Made by a program: the position numbers and the translations under genes. DNA of 64,000 nucleotides, from the NCBI RefSeq assembly GCF_030272895.1, contig NZ_JALRNF010000036.1:1-64000 (forward strand), written 5' to 3'. The notes below the pieces were generated by a model, which had not been told where the DNA came from, ran no database searches, and saw only the letters and a program-made list of their open reading frames with translations. Shown one piece after another: positions 36,678-45,395 of the stretch (its first letter is position 1; every line of letters begins with the position of its first letter). Origin of the DNA: Pseudomonas sp. BGr12. Lineage in GTDB: Bacteria; Pseudomonadota; Gammaproteobacteria; Pseudomonadales; Pseudomonadaceae.

Positions 36678-37733
36678 TCAGAACTGGCCGGGGACGGTAA
36701 AGCCGCGCTGACCCGGCTTGCGGTTCGGCGCCATGCCCAGCTTGGCCAGGGTTTCGTCGGTGCTGCCGTAGGTCTCGCCGATCTTGTAGATCTGGCGGGC
36801 TTCCTTGCCGGTGGCAATCTCACGCCCCAGTTCGCGGGCCAGACGCACGGTCTGCTCGATCTGCTGGACCGAGGTCATGCGCTCGCCCTTGCGGCCCCAG
36901 AGGGTATCTTCGATGCCGACCCGCACGTGCAGGCCCATGGCGATGGCCATGGCGTTCATCGGCAGCACCGCGCGCATGGCGCTTTCCATCGACAGCACCG
37001 AGCCTGGCGGGGTGCGCTTGACGAACTCGATCATGTCGGACGGATCCAGGCCCGCCGCGCCGCCACCGATGGCCACGTAGTTGAGGACCAGGGGACCGGT
37101 GTACAGGCCCTTGCGGATCAGGCGCTCGACGGTTTCCAGCTGGTGCACGTGGCCGAGCATGAAGTGCGGCTGGATGCCGGCGGCCTGCAGGCGCTTGAGG
37201 TGCTCGATGAAGAACGACGGACGCGCGTCCGAGACCATCTCCTGGTAGGCATTGAAGTAGGCGGGTTGCTCCAGGATGGTGCCGGCGATGTCATCGGCGG
37301 TCAGCAGCTCGCAGATGTTCATCTGGCTGGTGTTGATGGCGATGGTCACCTGGTCGGGCTTGGGCGACAGGTCGGCCAGCATGTGGCGGGTGTCGTAGTC
37401 CAGCCAGGTGGCCGCCTGGCCTTCGCTTTCCGGGGCGAAGGAAATCGAGCCGCCCACCTGCAGGACCATCTCCGGCACGGCCTCGCGCAGCAGGCCGAGC
37501 ATTTCGTTGAACTTGCTCAGGCGCTTGGAGCCCTTGCCGTCTTCTTCGCGCACATGAACGTGCAGCACCGTGGCGCCGGCGTTGTAGCAGTCGATCGCCT
37601 TCTGGATCTGGTCGTCCATGCTCACCGGGATGTCGTCCGAATCGGCGGGAGTCCACTGCGGACCGTAGGGCGCGACCTGGATCACCAGTTTTTCCTGGTT
37701 CTCGGGGAACAAGCTGTCATCGAGGAAATGCAT
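36678..37733 (-). CDS. Beta-keto acid cleavage enzyme (BKACE, DUF849)
   Basis: A 351-aa zinc TIM-barrel enzyme. BKACE proteins condense a beta-keto acid with acetyl-CoA, giving acetoacetate and a new acyl-CoA. The zinc histidines are in TVLHVHVREEDGKGS (about residues 55-69). VGGSISF, INTSQMNICELL and the C-terminal WGRKGERMTS follow family positions. It is the first gene of the operon running to DUF1329. An AraC-type direct-repeat operator lies 89-128 bases upstream. Which keto acid it cleaves is not readable. Confidence 0.9.
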   Translation of the reverse strand: MHFLDDSLFPENQEKLVIQVAPYGPQWTPADSDDIPVSMDDQIQKAIDCYNAGATVLHVHVREEDGKGSKRLSKFNEMLGLLREAVPEMVLQVGGSISFAPESEGQAATWLDYDTRHMLADLSPKPDQVTIAINTSQMNICELLTADDIAGTILEQPAYFNAYQEMVSDARPSFFIEHLKRLQAAGIQPHFMLGHVHQLETVERLIRKGLYTGPLVLNYVAIGGGAAGLDPSDMIEFVKRTPPGSVLSMESAMRAVLPMNAMAIAMGLHVRVGIEDTLWGRKGERMTSVQQIEQTVRLARELGREIATGKEARQIYKIGETYGSTDETLAKLGMAPNRKPGQRGFTVPGQF

Positions 37734-37821
37734 TGATACTTCTCCGTCCTATTTATGGTTATTGAACGAATGAGCGCACAGCAGCTCGCATGACTGAAAA
37801 GTTACTGGCTTGTGGGAAGCG

Positions 37822-37861
37822 GCTTTTATCATCCTGGCACCAGCTTTTATCATTTCGGCAC
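37822..37861 (-). promoter_or_regulatory. AraC-type direct-repeat operator before the BKACE operon
   Basis: Two 19-base copies, GCTTTTATCATCCTGGCAC (37822-37840) and GCTTTTATCATTTCGGCAC (37843-37861), identical at 16 of 19 positions and exactly 21 bases apart. This is two helical turns, the classic AraC-family activator arrangement. They lie between the AraC gene's 3' end and the BKACE start. Confidence 0.75.
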
Positions 37862-37946
37862 ATTTGCGCCGGCTGCGGATATGCGTCGCCCACGGCGCAG
37901 CCGGGCTGCAGGTGCAACCCACTGAGCAGGAAGAATTTCTACAGGG

Positions 37947-39002
37947 TCAGCCGGTGGCGCGGGCCAGGCTCGGTGCCGGTGTGGCTCCACCTGCCTTGCG
38001 CCACTCGCGCGGCGTGCAGGCGAACCAGCGCTTGAAGGCGCGGGTGAAGTTGCCCTGGGTCTCGTAGCCCAGGCGGCTGGCGACCTCGGCGATCGGCAGG
38101 TCCGGGTCGATCAACAGGCGAGTCGCCATTTCCTTGCGGGTCTGCTCCAGCAGTCGCTCGAAACTGGTCTGTTGCTCGCTGAGGTAGCGGTAGAGGGTGA
38201 AGCGGTGCACGGCGAAGAACTCGGCCACCCGCTCGGCCGTGCAGTCGCCCTCCAGCAGCAACGCCTCGATGACCTGGCACACCCGGCTGGCGAGGTCGGG
38301 ACCTTCGCGGCCCTGCATTTCGTTCAGGTGGGTACGCAGGAAATCATCGAGCTGGCGGTCATGCCCGGCACGCGGCTGGTCCAGCAGCGACTGGGAAAAC
38401 AGCACCTCATGCTGCGACTGGCCGAACCACACCGGACAGCGGAAAAACCCTTCATACAGCGCCGCCGAACGCGGCTTGCGATAGGCGATGCGCACCAGCG
38501 CCGGACGCCAGGCATGACCGACGATCAGCTCCATGATGGTGACGATGGCCGCGAGATAAGCAGTCAACAGCTGGTCGCTGCCGGGCACGTTGCCGACGAT
38601 GCTCAGGCGCATGCCGGCATAGCCGCGCTCCTCCACCAGGCTCAGGTGCAGGCCGCGGTACCACAGCCCGCAGTAGCGGATCAGGCACTCGGTGGCAGCC
38701 CGCACCGTGGGCGCGTTGAGCACCAGAAAACGCAAGGGCCCGGCGTTCTGCAGGTTGGCCCGCTGGCCCAGCAACAGGCCCAGGTGATCGCAGCCGGACA
38801 GCGCCGCAGCGGCCTCGAGGATCTTGCCGTGAGTGATCACCGGCAGCGGGTGCAGGTGCTGCTTGAACGACTCGGGCTGGATGCCGAACCCGGCCAGCAG
38901 CGGCCAGGGATCGACACCGTGTTCCTGCAGCACCACCGGCAACGAGACGAGCGCACCCACCGGAATGGATTTGTCCGCCACCCGCGGGCTCGCTCGCTTC
39001 AT
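37947..39002 (-). CDS. AraC-family regulator, OruR/arabinose-binding-N type
   Basis: A 351-aa regulator with an N-terminal ligand domain of the PF12625 type (LPVITHGKILEAAAALSGCDHLGLLLGQ in span) and a C-terminal AraC double HTH at about residues 240-335 (CTAERVAEFFAVHRFTLYRYL, IAEVASRLGYETQGNFTRAFKRWF). The start MKRASPRV follows GGGAGG. It lies 22 bases after the acyl-CoA dehydrogenase and 213 before the BKACE gene, all in one direction. Its likely target is the 21-bp direct repeat at 37822-37861. Confidence 0.9.
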   Translation of the reverse strand: MKRASPRVADKSIPVGALVSLPVVLQEHGVDPWPLLAGFGIQPESFKQHLHPLPVITHGKILEAAAALSGCDHLGLLLGQRANLQNAGPLRFLVLNAPTVRAATECLIRYCGLWYRGLHLSLVEERGYAGMRLSIVGNVPGSDQLLTAYLAAIVTIMELIVGHAWRPALVRIAYRKPRSAALYEGFFRCPVWFGQSQHEVLFSQSLLDQPRAGHDRQLDDFLRTHLNEMQGREGPDLASRVCQVIEALLLEGDCTAERVAEFFAVHRFTLYRYLSEQQTSFERLLEQTRKEMATRLLIDPDLPIAEVASRLGYETQGNFTRAFKRWFACTPREWRKAGGATPAPSLARATG

Positions 39003-39024
39003 TGCCGGACCTCCCGCGCGGGCG

Positions 39025-40797
39025 TCAGAACTGCTCGGGGTCGAAGGCCCTGAGGGTATCGGCGCCGCTACCGATACGCTGCAAGTGGATGGACGTTTCC
39101 GGCAGTATACGCGCGAAGAAGAACTGCGCGGTGTGCAGCTTGGCGCGGTAGAAGTCGGCCTCGGCCGTTTCTTGCGCCAGCTGCTGCCGGGCGATGCCGG
39201 CCATCTTCGCCCACTGCAGGCCGAACGCAACCAGCGCGGTCAGGTGCAGGAAGTCCACCGCCCCGGCGGCCGTGGCCGTCGCATCGGCACTGCCCATGTA
39301 GTCGACCGCCACCGCCAGGTCGGCCAGGGCCAGACGCAGCGCCTGCACCTCCTTGGAGCTGTCGTCCTGGCCCTGGCAGAAGTCCTCCACCAGCGCCAGG
39401 AAGCGGCGCATCGCCCGGCCGTCATCGAGCCTGAGCTTGCGCGTGGCCAGGTCCATGGCCTGGACGCCGTTGGTGCCTTCGTACAGCGGGGTGATGCGCG
39501 CATCGCGGACGAACTGCTCCATGCCCCACTCGCGGATATAGCCGTGCCCACCAAAGCACTGCATCGCAAGACCCGTGCATTCCACGCCCTTGTCGGTGCA
39601 GTAGGCCTTGATCATCGGCGTGAGCAAACCGAGCAGGTCGTTGGCGGCTTCGCGGGTTGCGGCGTCCGGGTGCTTGTGCGCCAGGTCGACCTGCAGCCCG
39701 GCCCAGTAGGTCAGCGCCCTGCCGCCTTCGACGAAGGCACGCTGGGTCAGCAGCATGCGCTGGACATCGGGGTGCATCACGATCGGATCGGCGGCCAGTT
39801 CCGGCGCCACCGCGCCACCGGGTGCCCGCCCCTGCAAGCGCTCGCGGGCATAGCGGGCGGCATTCTGGTAGGCCACCGAGGCCAGGCTCAGGCCCTGCAC
39901 GCCAACGGCCAGGCGCGCCCCGTTCATCATCACGAACATCACCCGCAAGCCTTGATGGGGCTGGCCGATCAGGTAACCGCTGGCACCGTCGTAGTTCATC
40001 ACGCAGGTCGGGTTGCCGTGGATGCCCATCTTCTCTTCCAGCGAACCGCAGCGCACGGCGTTGCGCGCGCCCAGCGAGCCATCGGCGTTGACCAGGAACT
40101 TGGGCACGATGAACAGGCTGATGCCCTTCACCCCAGGCGGTGCGTCCGGCAGGCGGGCCAGCACCAGGTGGACGATGTTCTCGGCCAGGTCATGCTCGCC
40201 GGCGGAGATGAAGATCTTGGTTCCGCTGATCCGGTAGCTGCCGTCGGCCTGGGGCTCGGCGCGGGTACGCAGCAGGCCCAGGTCGGTGCCGCAATGCGGC
40301 TCGGTGAGGTTCATGGTGCCGGTCCAGCGGCCCTCGATCATCGGCGGCAGGTACAGCGCTTTCTGCGCGTCGCTGCCGCCGTTGGCGATGGCGTTCGCCG
40401 CACCATGGCTGAGGCCGGCGAACATCGAGAAGGCCAGGTTGGCACTGGTCATGATTTCCCGCACGGCGATGCCCAGCAGGTGCGACAGGCCCTGGCCGCC
40501 GTACTCGGGCGAGGCGGTCAGGCCGGTCCAGCCGCTTTGCGCATACAGCTGGTAGGCCTCGCGAAAGCCCGGGGCGGTGGTCACTTCACCCTCGACCAGC
40601 GTACAGCCCTGGTGGTCGCCCACCGCGTTCAACGGCGCCAGCACGCCACTGGCCAGCTTGCCGGCCTCTTCGAGGATGGCCGCAGTGACATCCGGGGTCG
40701 CCTCGGCGAAGCCCGGCAGCGCGGCGTAGTCTTGTACCTGGAGCAGCTCGTCGAGGACGAACTGCATGTCCCGCAACGGCGCGTTATAGCTGGCCAT
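39025..40797 (-). CDS. Acyl-CoA dehydrogenase, large C-terminal-extended type
   Basis: A 590-aa FAD enzyme of the extended class that includes DmdC/AcdA-type proteins. MNLTEPHCGTDLGLLRTRAEP is the FAD/substrate segment. The catalytic glutamate is in ITPLYEGTNGVQAMDL (about residue 420). The C-terminal extension holds HTAQFFFARILPETSIHLQRI. AAGGAG six bases before ATG 40797 favours it over the ATG at 40803. It overlaps the thiolase gene by 14 bases, indicating translational coupling. Confidence 0.92.
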   Translation of the reverse strand: MASYNAPLRDMQFVLDELLQVQDYAALPGFAEATPDVTAAILEEAGKLASGVLAPLNAVGDHQGCTLVEGEVTTAPGFREAYQLYAQSGWTGLTASPEYGGQGLSHLLGIAVREIMTSANLAFSMFAGLSHGAANAIANGGSDAQKALYLPPMIEGRWTGTMNLTEPHCGTDLGLLRTRAEPQADGSYRISGTKIFISAGEHDLAENIVHLVLARLPDAPPGVKGISLFIVPKFLVNADGSLGARNAVRCGSLEEKMGIHGNPTCVMNYDGASGYLIGQPHQGLRVMFVMMNGARLAVGVQGLSLASVAYQNAARYARERLQGRAPGGAVAPELAADPIVMHPDVQRMLLTQRAFVEGGRALTYWAGLQVDLAHKHPDAATREAANDLLGLLTPMIKAYCTDKGVECTGLAMQCFGGHGYIREWGMEQFVRDARITPLYEGTNGVQAMDLATRKLRLDDGRAMRRFLALVEDFCQGQDDSSKEVQALRLALADLAVAVDYMGSADATATAAGAVDFLHLTALVAFGLQWAKMAGIARQQLAQETAEADFYRAKLHTAQFFFARILPETSIHLQRIGSGADTLRAFDPEQF

Positions 40798-42007
40798 GGT
40801 CATCTCCTTGCAGACGTTCGATCACTACTGCCAGCCCCTGGCCGACGCCGATGCACAGGCTGACCACGGCGTACCGGCCGCCACGGCGTTCCAGCTCACG
40901 CAGCGCGGTGAGTGCCAGGCGCGCACCGGAAGCGCCCAGCGGATGGCCGAGGGCGATGGCACCGCCGTTGGGGTTGACCCGTGGGTCGTCGGCACGCAGG
41001 TCGAGCAGATGCAGGCAGCCCAGCACTTGGGCGGCGAAGGCTTCGTTGATTTCAATCAGGTCCATGTCCGCCAGGGTCAGCCCCGCGCGTGCCAGCGCCT
41101 TGGGAATCGCCAGCGCCGGGCCGATGCCCATCACTCGCGGCTCGACGCCACTGGCCGCACCGGCGAGGATCCGCGCACGCGGCCGCACGCCATGGCGCTC
41201 GCCCAGCGCACGGCTGCCGATCAGCAGGGCCGCAGCACCATCGTTGATGCCGGAGGCGTTGCCAGCGGTCACCACGCCACCTTCGAACAGCGGCTTGAGC
41301 CTGGCCAGGTCTTCAACGGTGGCCTGCGGACGCGGGTGTTCATCGGCCACCACGCTGACCGTGCCCTTGCGACCGGCGGGTGCTTGCACCGGGAGAATCT
41401 CGCCCTCGAAGAAACCCTCGGCCAGCGCCTGTGCATAACGCTGCTGCGAAGCCAGGGCGAAGGCATCGGCCTGCTCGCGGCCGATGCGGTAGTCCTCGGC
41501 GACGTTGTCGGCGGTCTGCGGCATGGTGTCTTCACCGTACTGCGCATTGACCTTCGGATTGGGGAAGCGCGCACCGATGGTGCTGTCGAACAGCTTGGCC
41601 TCACGGCTGTAGGCGCTCTCGCTCTTGCCCAGCACAAAGGGCGCGCGGCTCATGCTCTCGACGCCGCCGGCCAGGTACAGCTCGCCCTCGCCACAGCTGA
41701 CGGCACGGGCCGCATCCAGCACCGCGGCCAGGCCGCTGGCGCACAAGCGGTTGACCGTCTGCCCCGGCACGCTGACCGGCAGCCCCGCCGCCAGCAGCGC
41801 GTTGCGGGCGATGTTGCGGCTGTCTTCACCGGCCTGGTTGGTGCAACCGAGGATCACGTCCTCGATCTGTTCGGCGGGGAACGGCGAGCGTTGCACCAGG
41901 GCCTGGATCAGTTGGGCCGCCAGGTCGTCCGGGCGAACCGGCGCCAGGCCACCGCCGTGGCGGCCGAACGGGGTACGCAGGCCGTCGTAGATGTAAGCGT
42001 CGAGCAT
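40784..42007 (-). CDS. Acetyl-CoA acyltransferase (thiolase)
   Basis: A 407-aa degradative thiolase similar to PcaF/PaaJ 3-oxoadipyl-CoA thiolases. The nucleophile cysteine lies in TVNRLCASGLAAVLDA (about residue 89), the histidine in NPNGGAIALGHPLGASGAR and the second cysteine in VSLCIGVGQGL. It cleaves a 3-oxoacyl-CoA into acetyl-CoA and a shortened acyl-CoA. It is third in the minus-strand beta-oxidation unit. The exact acyl chain cannot be stated; the PcaF symbol is avoided because sequence differs through the substrate loops. Confidence 0.92.
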   Translation of the reverse strand: MLDAYIYDGLRTPFGRHGGGLAPVRPDDLAAQLIQALVQRSPFPAEQIEDVILGCTNQAGEDSRNIARNALLAAGLPVSVPGQTVNRLCASGLAAVLDAARAVSCGEGELYLAGGVESMSRAPFVLGKSESAYSREAKLFDSTIGARFPNPKVNAQYGEDTMPQTADNVAEDYRIGREQADAFALASQQRYAQALAEGFFEGEILPVQAPAGRKGTVSVVADEHPRPQATVEDLARLKPLFEGGVVTAGNASGINDGAAALLIGSRALGERHGVRPRARILAGAASGVEPRVMGIGPALAIPKALARAGLTLADMDLIEINEAFAAQVLGCLHLLDLRADDPRVNPNGGAIALGHPLGASGARLALTALRELERRGGRYAVVSLCIGVGQGLAVVIERLQGDDHGQL

Positions 42008-42033
42008 GTGTTGTTCCTTGTGCGGAGTCGGTG

Positions 42034-43551
42034 TCAGGAGTCGCTGGCGAGCAACGACAGGCCCAGGCGGGCGCGGCGCATCAACCAGGGGCTGGGGCGA
42101 TAGCGCGGGTCGCGGTAGAAGTCGTGCAGGCGGTCGAGGATCTGCAGCAGCGTGTCGGCGCCCAGCGCATCGCCCCAGGCCAGCGGCCCGAGCGGATAGC
42201 CCAGGCCCAGGCGAATGGCGCTATCGATGTCCCGGGGGCTTGCCACGCCCTGTTGCGCCATGTCGCAGGCGATGTTGACGATGTGCGCCAGCACTCGCTG
42301 CGCCACGAAGCCGCCGCTGTCGCGGATCACGCTGACCGGCGTGCCGTCGGCGGCCAGCAAGGCGTGGGCGGCATCGCTCCAGCCCGGCGAGGTGACGGTG
42401 GTGGTCATCAGCACGCGGCGGCGCGTCAGCGGCAGCAGCGTGTCCAGCGCCAGGGTGCGCAGCGGGTCGAGGCCTTCGGCGATAGCGGCGTGGGTCGCAT
42501 CGGTCCCCAGTGGCAATACCAGGCACAGCGATTCGGGGCCCGGCCGCGGCGCGGTATCGACGCGCGCGCCCAGCCGTTCGAGCCGCTCGACCACCGCCTC
42601 GCGAGCCTGCGGGCGGGCATTGCTGACCCACACCGTCGGCAGGGCCACGCAAGGGCTCGGCGCCTCGACGGGCACCTGCTGCACGCCATCGACATAGCGG
42701 TAGAAGCCCTGCCCGCTCTTGCGCCCGAGCAACCCGGCCTGCAGGCGCTGGCCGGTGATCAGGGTCGGGCGATAGCGCGGCTCCTGGTAATACTGGTCGT
42801 AGATCGATTCGGTCACCGGGTGGGAGACGTCCAGCCCGGTGAGGTCGAACAGCTCGCACGGCCCCATGCGAAAGCCGGCCTGCTCGCGCAGGATGCGATC
42901 GAGGGTCAGCGGGTCGGTCACGGATTCGCTGAGCACGCGCATGGCCTCGGTGCCGTAGCCCCGGCCACCATGGTTGACGATAAAGCCCGGGGTGTCCTGG
43001 GCGCGCACGGCGGTATGGCCCATGCGCTCGCCCAGGGCCAGCAGGGTCGGCCCGACCCAGGCCTCGCTCTTGAGTCCGTCGATCACCTCGACGATCTTCA
43101 TCAGCGGCACCGGGTTGAAGAAGTGGAAACCACCGACCCGGCCCGGCACCCGGCACTGGGCGGCAATGGCGGTGACCGACAGCGACGAGGTGTTGCTGGC
43201 CAGCAGGCAATCGTCGGCGACCACGGCTTCGAGGTCGGCGAGCAAGACCCGCTTGATCGCCAGGTTCTCGACGATGGCTTCCACCACCAGTTGCGCGTCG
43301 GCCAGCTCGGCCAGGGAACCGGCCGCGATCAGGTTGTCACCTGCGGCCTGGACCTGCTGTTCGCTCAGCTTGCCTTTGCCCGCGAGCTTTTCCAGGGTCG
43401 CCAGAATGCTGTCGCGGGCCGCCTGGGCGGCGCCCGGACGGTTGTCGAAAAGCTGGACACTGACGCCGGCCTGTGCGGCGATCTGGGCGATGCCGGCGCC
43501 CATGACCCCGGCCCCCACCACCGCCATGCGCCTGATTTCACGTGCGCTCAT
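42034..43551 (-). CDS. 3-hydroxyacyl-CoA dehydrogenase (PaaH/PaaC type)
   Basis: A 505-aa enzyme with an N-terminal NAD Rossmann domain (RRMAVVGAGVMGAGIAQIAA, about residues 7-26). GGFHFFNPVPLMKIVEVI and two C-terminal 3HCDH domains follow, the second ending in LGYPLGPLAWGDALGAD. Catalytic His is in HFFNP. It oxidises 3-hydroxyacyl-CoA to the 3-oxo compound for the adjacent thiolase. GGGAGC precedes ATG 43551. The gene starts two bases after the enoyl-CoA hydratase stop. Confidence 0.93.
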   Translation of the reverse strand: MSAREIRRMAVVGAGVMGAGIAQIAAQAGVSVQLFDNRPGAAQAARDSILATLEKLAGKGKLSEQQVQAAGDNLIAAGSLAELADAQLVVEAIVENLAIKRVLLADLEAVVADDCLLASNTSSLSVTAIAAQCRVPGRVGGFHFFNPVPLMKIVEVIDGLKSEAWVGPTLLALGERMGHTAVRAQDTPGFIVNHGGRGYGTEAMRVLSESVTDPLTLDRILREQAGFRMGPCELFDLTGLDVSHPVTESIYDQYYQEPRYRPTLITGQRLQAGLLGRKSGQGFYRYVDGVQQVPVEAPSPCVALPTVWVSNARPQAREAVVERLERLGARVDTAPRPGPESLCLVLPLGTDATHAAIAEGLDPLRTLALDTLLPLTRRRVLMTTTVTSPGWSDAAHALLAADGTPVSVIRDSGGFVAQRVLAHIVNIACDMAQQGVASPRDIDSAIRLGLGYPLGPLAWGDALGADTLLQILDRLHDFYRDPRYRPSPWLMRRARLGLSLLASDS

Positions 43552-43553
43552 GC

Positions 43554-44324
43554 TCAGCTCCCTGTGTAGGCCGGTGTGCGTTTGTCGAGGAAGGCACGCA
43601 TGCCCTCCTTCTGATCCGCCGAATCGAACAGCAGCTGGAAGGCCTTGCGCTCGAGCATCAGGGCGGTATCCAGCGAGGCATCCTGGCCGGCCAGCAACAC
43701 TTCCTTGATCTGCATGACCGCCAGCGGTGGCATGCCGGCGATCTGCCGGGCCAGCTCCAGCGCCCGTTCCTGCACCTGCTCGTCGTCCACCACCTCGCTG
43801 GCCAGGCCCATGCGCAGCGCTTCTTCGGCGCTGACCGGCGTGCCGGTGAGCAACAGGCGCATGGCCTGGAACTTGCCGACCGCCCGGGTCAGGCGCTGGG
43901 TGCCGCCGGCGCCGGGCATGATGCCGACACGGATTTCCGGCTGGCCGAAGCTGGCGCTGCGGCCGGCGACGATCAGGTCGGCATGCATGGCCAGCTCGCA
44001 ACCGCCGCCCAGGGCGAAACCATTGACCGCAGCGATCACCGGTTTCGGACACTGGGCAATGGCTGCCCACAACCGTTGGGTCTGGCGCAGGAGCATGTCG
44101 ATGGCGCCGCGCTCGACCATGTCGCGAATATCGGCGCCGGCAGCGAACACCTGGTCGCCGCCGGTCAACAGGATGCAGCGCACCTCAGGGTCCGTGCCCA
44201 GACGGTGGAAATGCTCGGCCAGTTGCTCACGCACCGCCTGGTTCAGCGCATTGCGCGCCTCCGGCCGGTTCAGGTGCACCCGCGCCACGCCCGGCAAAGG
44301 GCGGTCGACCCATGTTTCGCTCAT
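43554..44324 (-). CDS. Enoyl-CoA hydratase/isomerase
   Basis: A 256-aa crotonase. The oxyanion-hole segments are FAAGADIRDM and VNGFALGGGCELAMHADL. Two glutamates correspond to the catalytic pair, in GGGCELAM and FGQPEIRVGIMPGAGG, indicating a true hydratase. It is the first gene of the hydratase-dehydrogenase-thiolase-acyl-CoA dehydrogenase-AraC unit. A GTTCCGC-type operator lies 18 bases upstream of its start codon. Confidence 0.93.
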   Translation of the reverse strand: MSETWVDRPLPGVARVHLNRPEARNALNQAVREQLAEHFHRLGTDPEVRCILLTGGDQVFAAGADIRDMVERGAIDMLLRQTQRLWAAIAQCPKPVIAAVNGFALGGGCELAMHADLIVAGRSASFGQPEIRVGIMPGAGGTQRLTRAVGKFQAMRLLLTGTPVSAEEALRMGLASEVVDDEQVQERALELARQIAGMPPLAVMQIKEVLLAGQDASLDTALMLERKAFQLLFDSADQKEGMRAFLDKRTPAYTGS

Positions 44325-44341
44325 AGCTGCCTCTTATTATT

Positions 44342-44358
44342 GTTCCGCATAGCGAAAC
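44342..44358 (-). promoter_or_regulatory. IclR-type operator, hydratase side
   Basis: GTTCCGCATAGCGAAAC is a near palindrome (GTTCCGC/GCGAAAC, 3-base spacer), followed three bases later by GTTTTG as an extra half-site. It shares 14 of 17 bases with the copy at 44460. Confidence 0.7.
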
Positions 44359-44459
44359 AGTGTTTTGCATTTAAATTCAGCCTACGCAACTTCTCCGGCG
44401 ATTTGCAATCCCGAAAAATCCATAGGTGACGAATGCGGTTTTTGAGGCTGACCTTACTA

Positions 44460-44476
44460 GTTCCGCTGTGCGAAAC
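44460..44476 (+). promoter_or_regulatory. IclR-type operator, iclR side
   Basis: GTTCCGCTGTGCGAAAC has the same arms and spacing as the 44342 site, with the same GTTTTG half-site three bases on. It is 92 bases upstream of the IclR gene. One copy serves each divergent promoter. Confidence 0.7.
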
Positions 44477-44567
44477 TACGTTTTGATTTGTTGACTATCG
44501 CTTTTTGCCTGTGCCAGCATCCGGCCCGGCGATCGGCGACCCCGTTTCCGACGCATGAGGATCGACC

Positions 44568-45386
44568 ATGAGCAAGCGCAATCTCTTCGACACCGAACTC
44601 GACCAGCAGGCCCTGGAGCAGGACCGCCAGTTCGTCACGGCCCTGGCCCGTGGCCTGGAGTTGCTGCGCTGCTTCCGTCCCGGCGAACGCCTGCTAGGCA
44701 ACCAGGAGCTGGTGCAGCGCAGCGGCCTGCCGAAGGCCACGGTGTCGCGCCTGACCTACACCCTGGTGCGCCTGGGCTACCTGCAGTACATCGCCAGCCT
44801 GGGCAAATACGCGCTGGACACCGGCGTGCTCGCCCTGGGCTACGCCCACCTCAGCGGCCTGGATATCCGCCGCCAGGCCAGGCCACTGATGACCGAACTC
44901 GCCGAACAGACCCAGAGCTCGGTCTCGCTGGGTGCCCGCGATCGCCTGAGCATGGTCTACATCGACAACTGCCAGGGCAGCGGCCCGCTGACCCTGCGCC
45001 TGGACATCGGTTCGCGCATTCCCCTGGCGACCACCGCCATGGGCCGCGCCTACCTCGCCGCCATACCAGAGGCCGAGCGCGACCTGCTGCTCGACCAACT
45101 GCGCGCCCGCGACTCGGAGCACTGGCCGGCCCTGCGCGAACAACTGGAAAAAGCCTTCCGCCAGTATCAGGACCAGGGGTTCTGCCTGTCCTGCGGCGAC
45201 TGGCAGAAAGACATCAACGCCGTCGGCGTTCCACTGATCAAACCCGACGGCTCCGGTGTCGTCGCCTTCAGCTGCGGTGGCCCGGCATTCGCCTTGCGCC
45301 AGCACATGCTGGAAGACGACCTGGGGCCGCGTCTTTCGCACATGGTGCGCAATGTCGAAGCCAGTCTGGGCCGACAATTCCAATAA
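44568..45386 (+). CDS. IclR-family transcriptional regulator
   Basis: A 272-aa regulator with a winged HTH at about residues 25-75 (GNQELVQRSGLPKATVSRL) and an IclR effector domain (SCGDWQKDINAVGVPLIKPDG, FSCGGPAFALRQHM). AGGATCG precedes the ATG. It is the first gene of an operon with acyl-CoA dehydrogenase, AMP ligase and Rieske ferredoxin, and is divergent from the beta-oxidation genes. The two GTTCCGC boxes in the gap are its probable binding sites, controlling both directions. Confidence 0.92.
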   Translation: MSKRNLFDTELDQQALEQDRQFVTALARGLELLRCFRPGERLLGNQELVQRSGLPKATVSRLTYTLVRLGYLQYIASLGKYALDTGVLALGYAHLSGLDIRRQARPLMTELAEQTQSSVSLGARDRLSMVYIDNCQGSGPLTLRLDIGSRIPLATTAMGRAYLAAIPEAERDLLLDQLRARDSEHWPALREQLEKAFRQYQDQGFCLSCGDWQKDINAVGVPLIKPDGSGVVAFSCGGPAFALRQHMLEDDLGPRLSHMVRNVEASLGRQFQ

Positions 45387-45395
45387 GAGGTCTGC

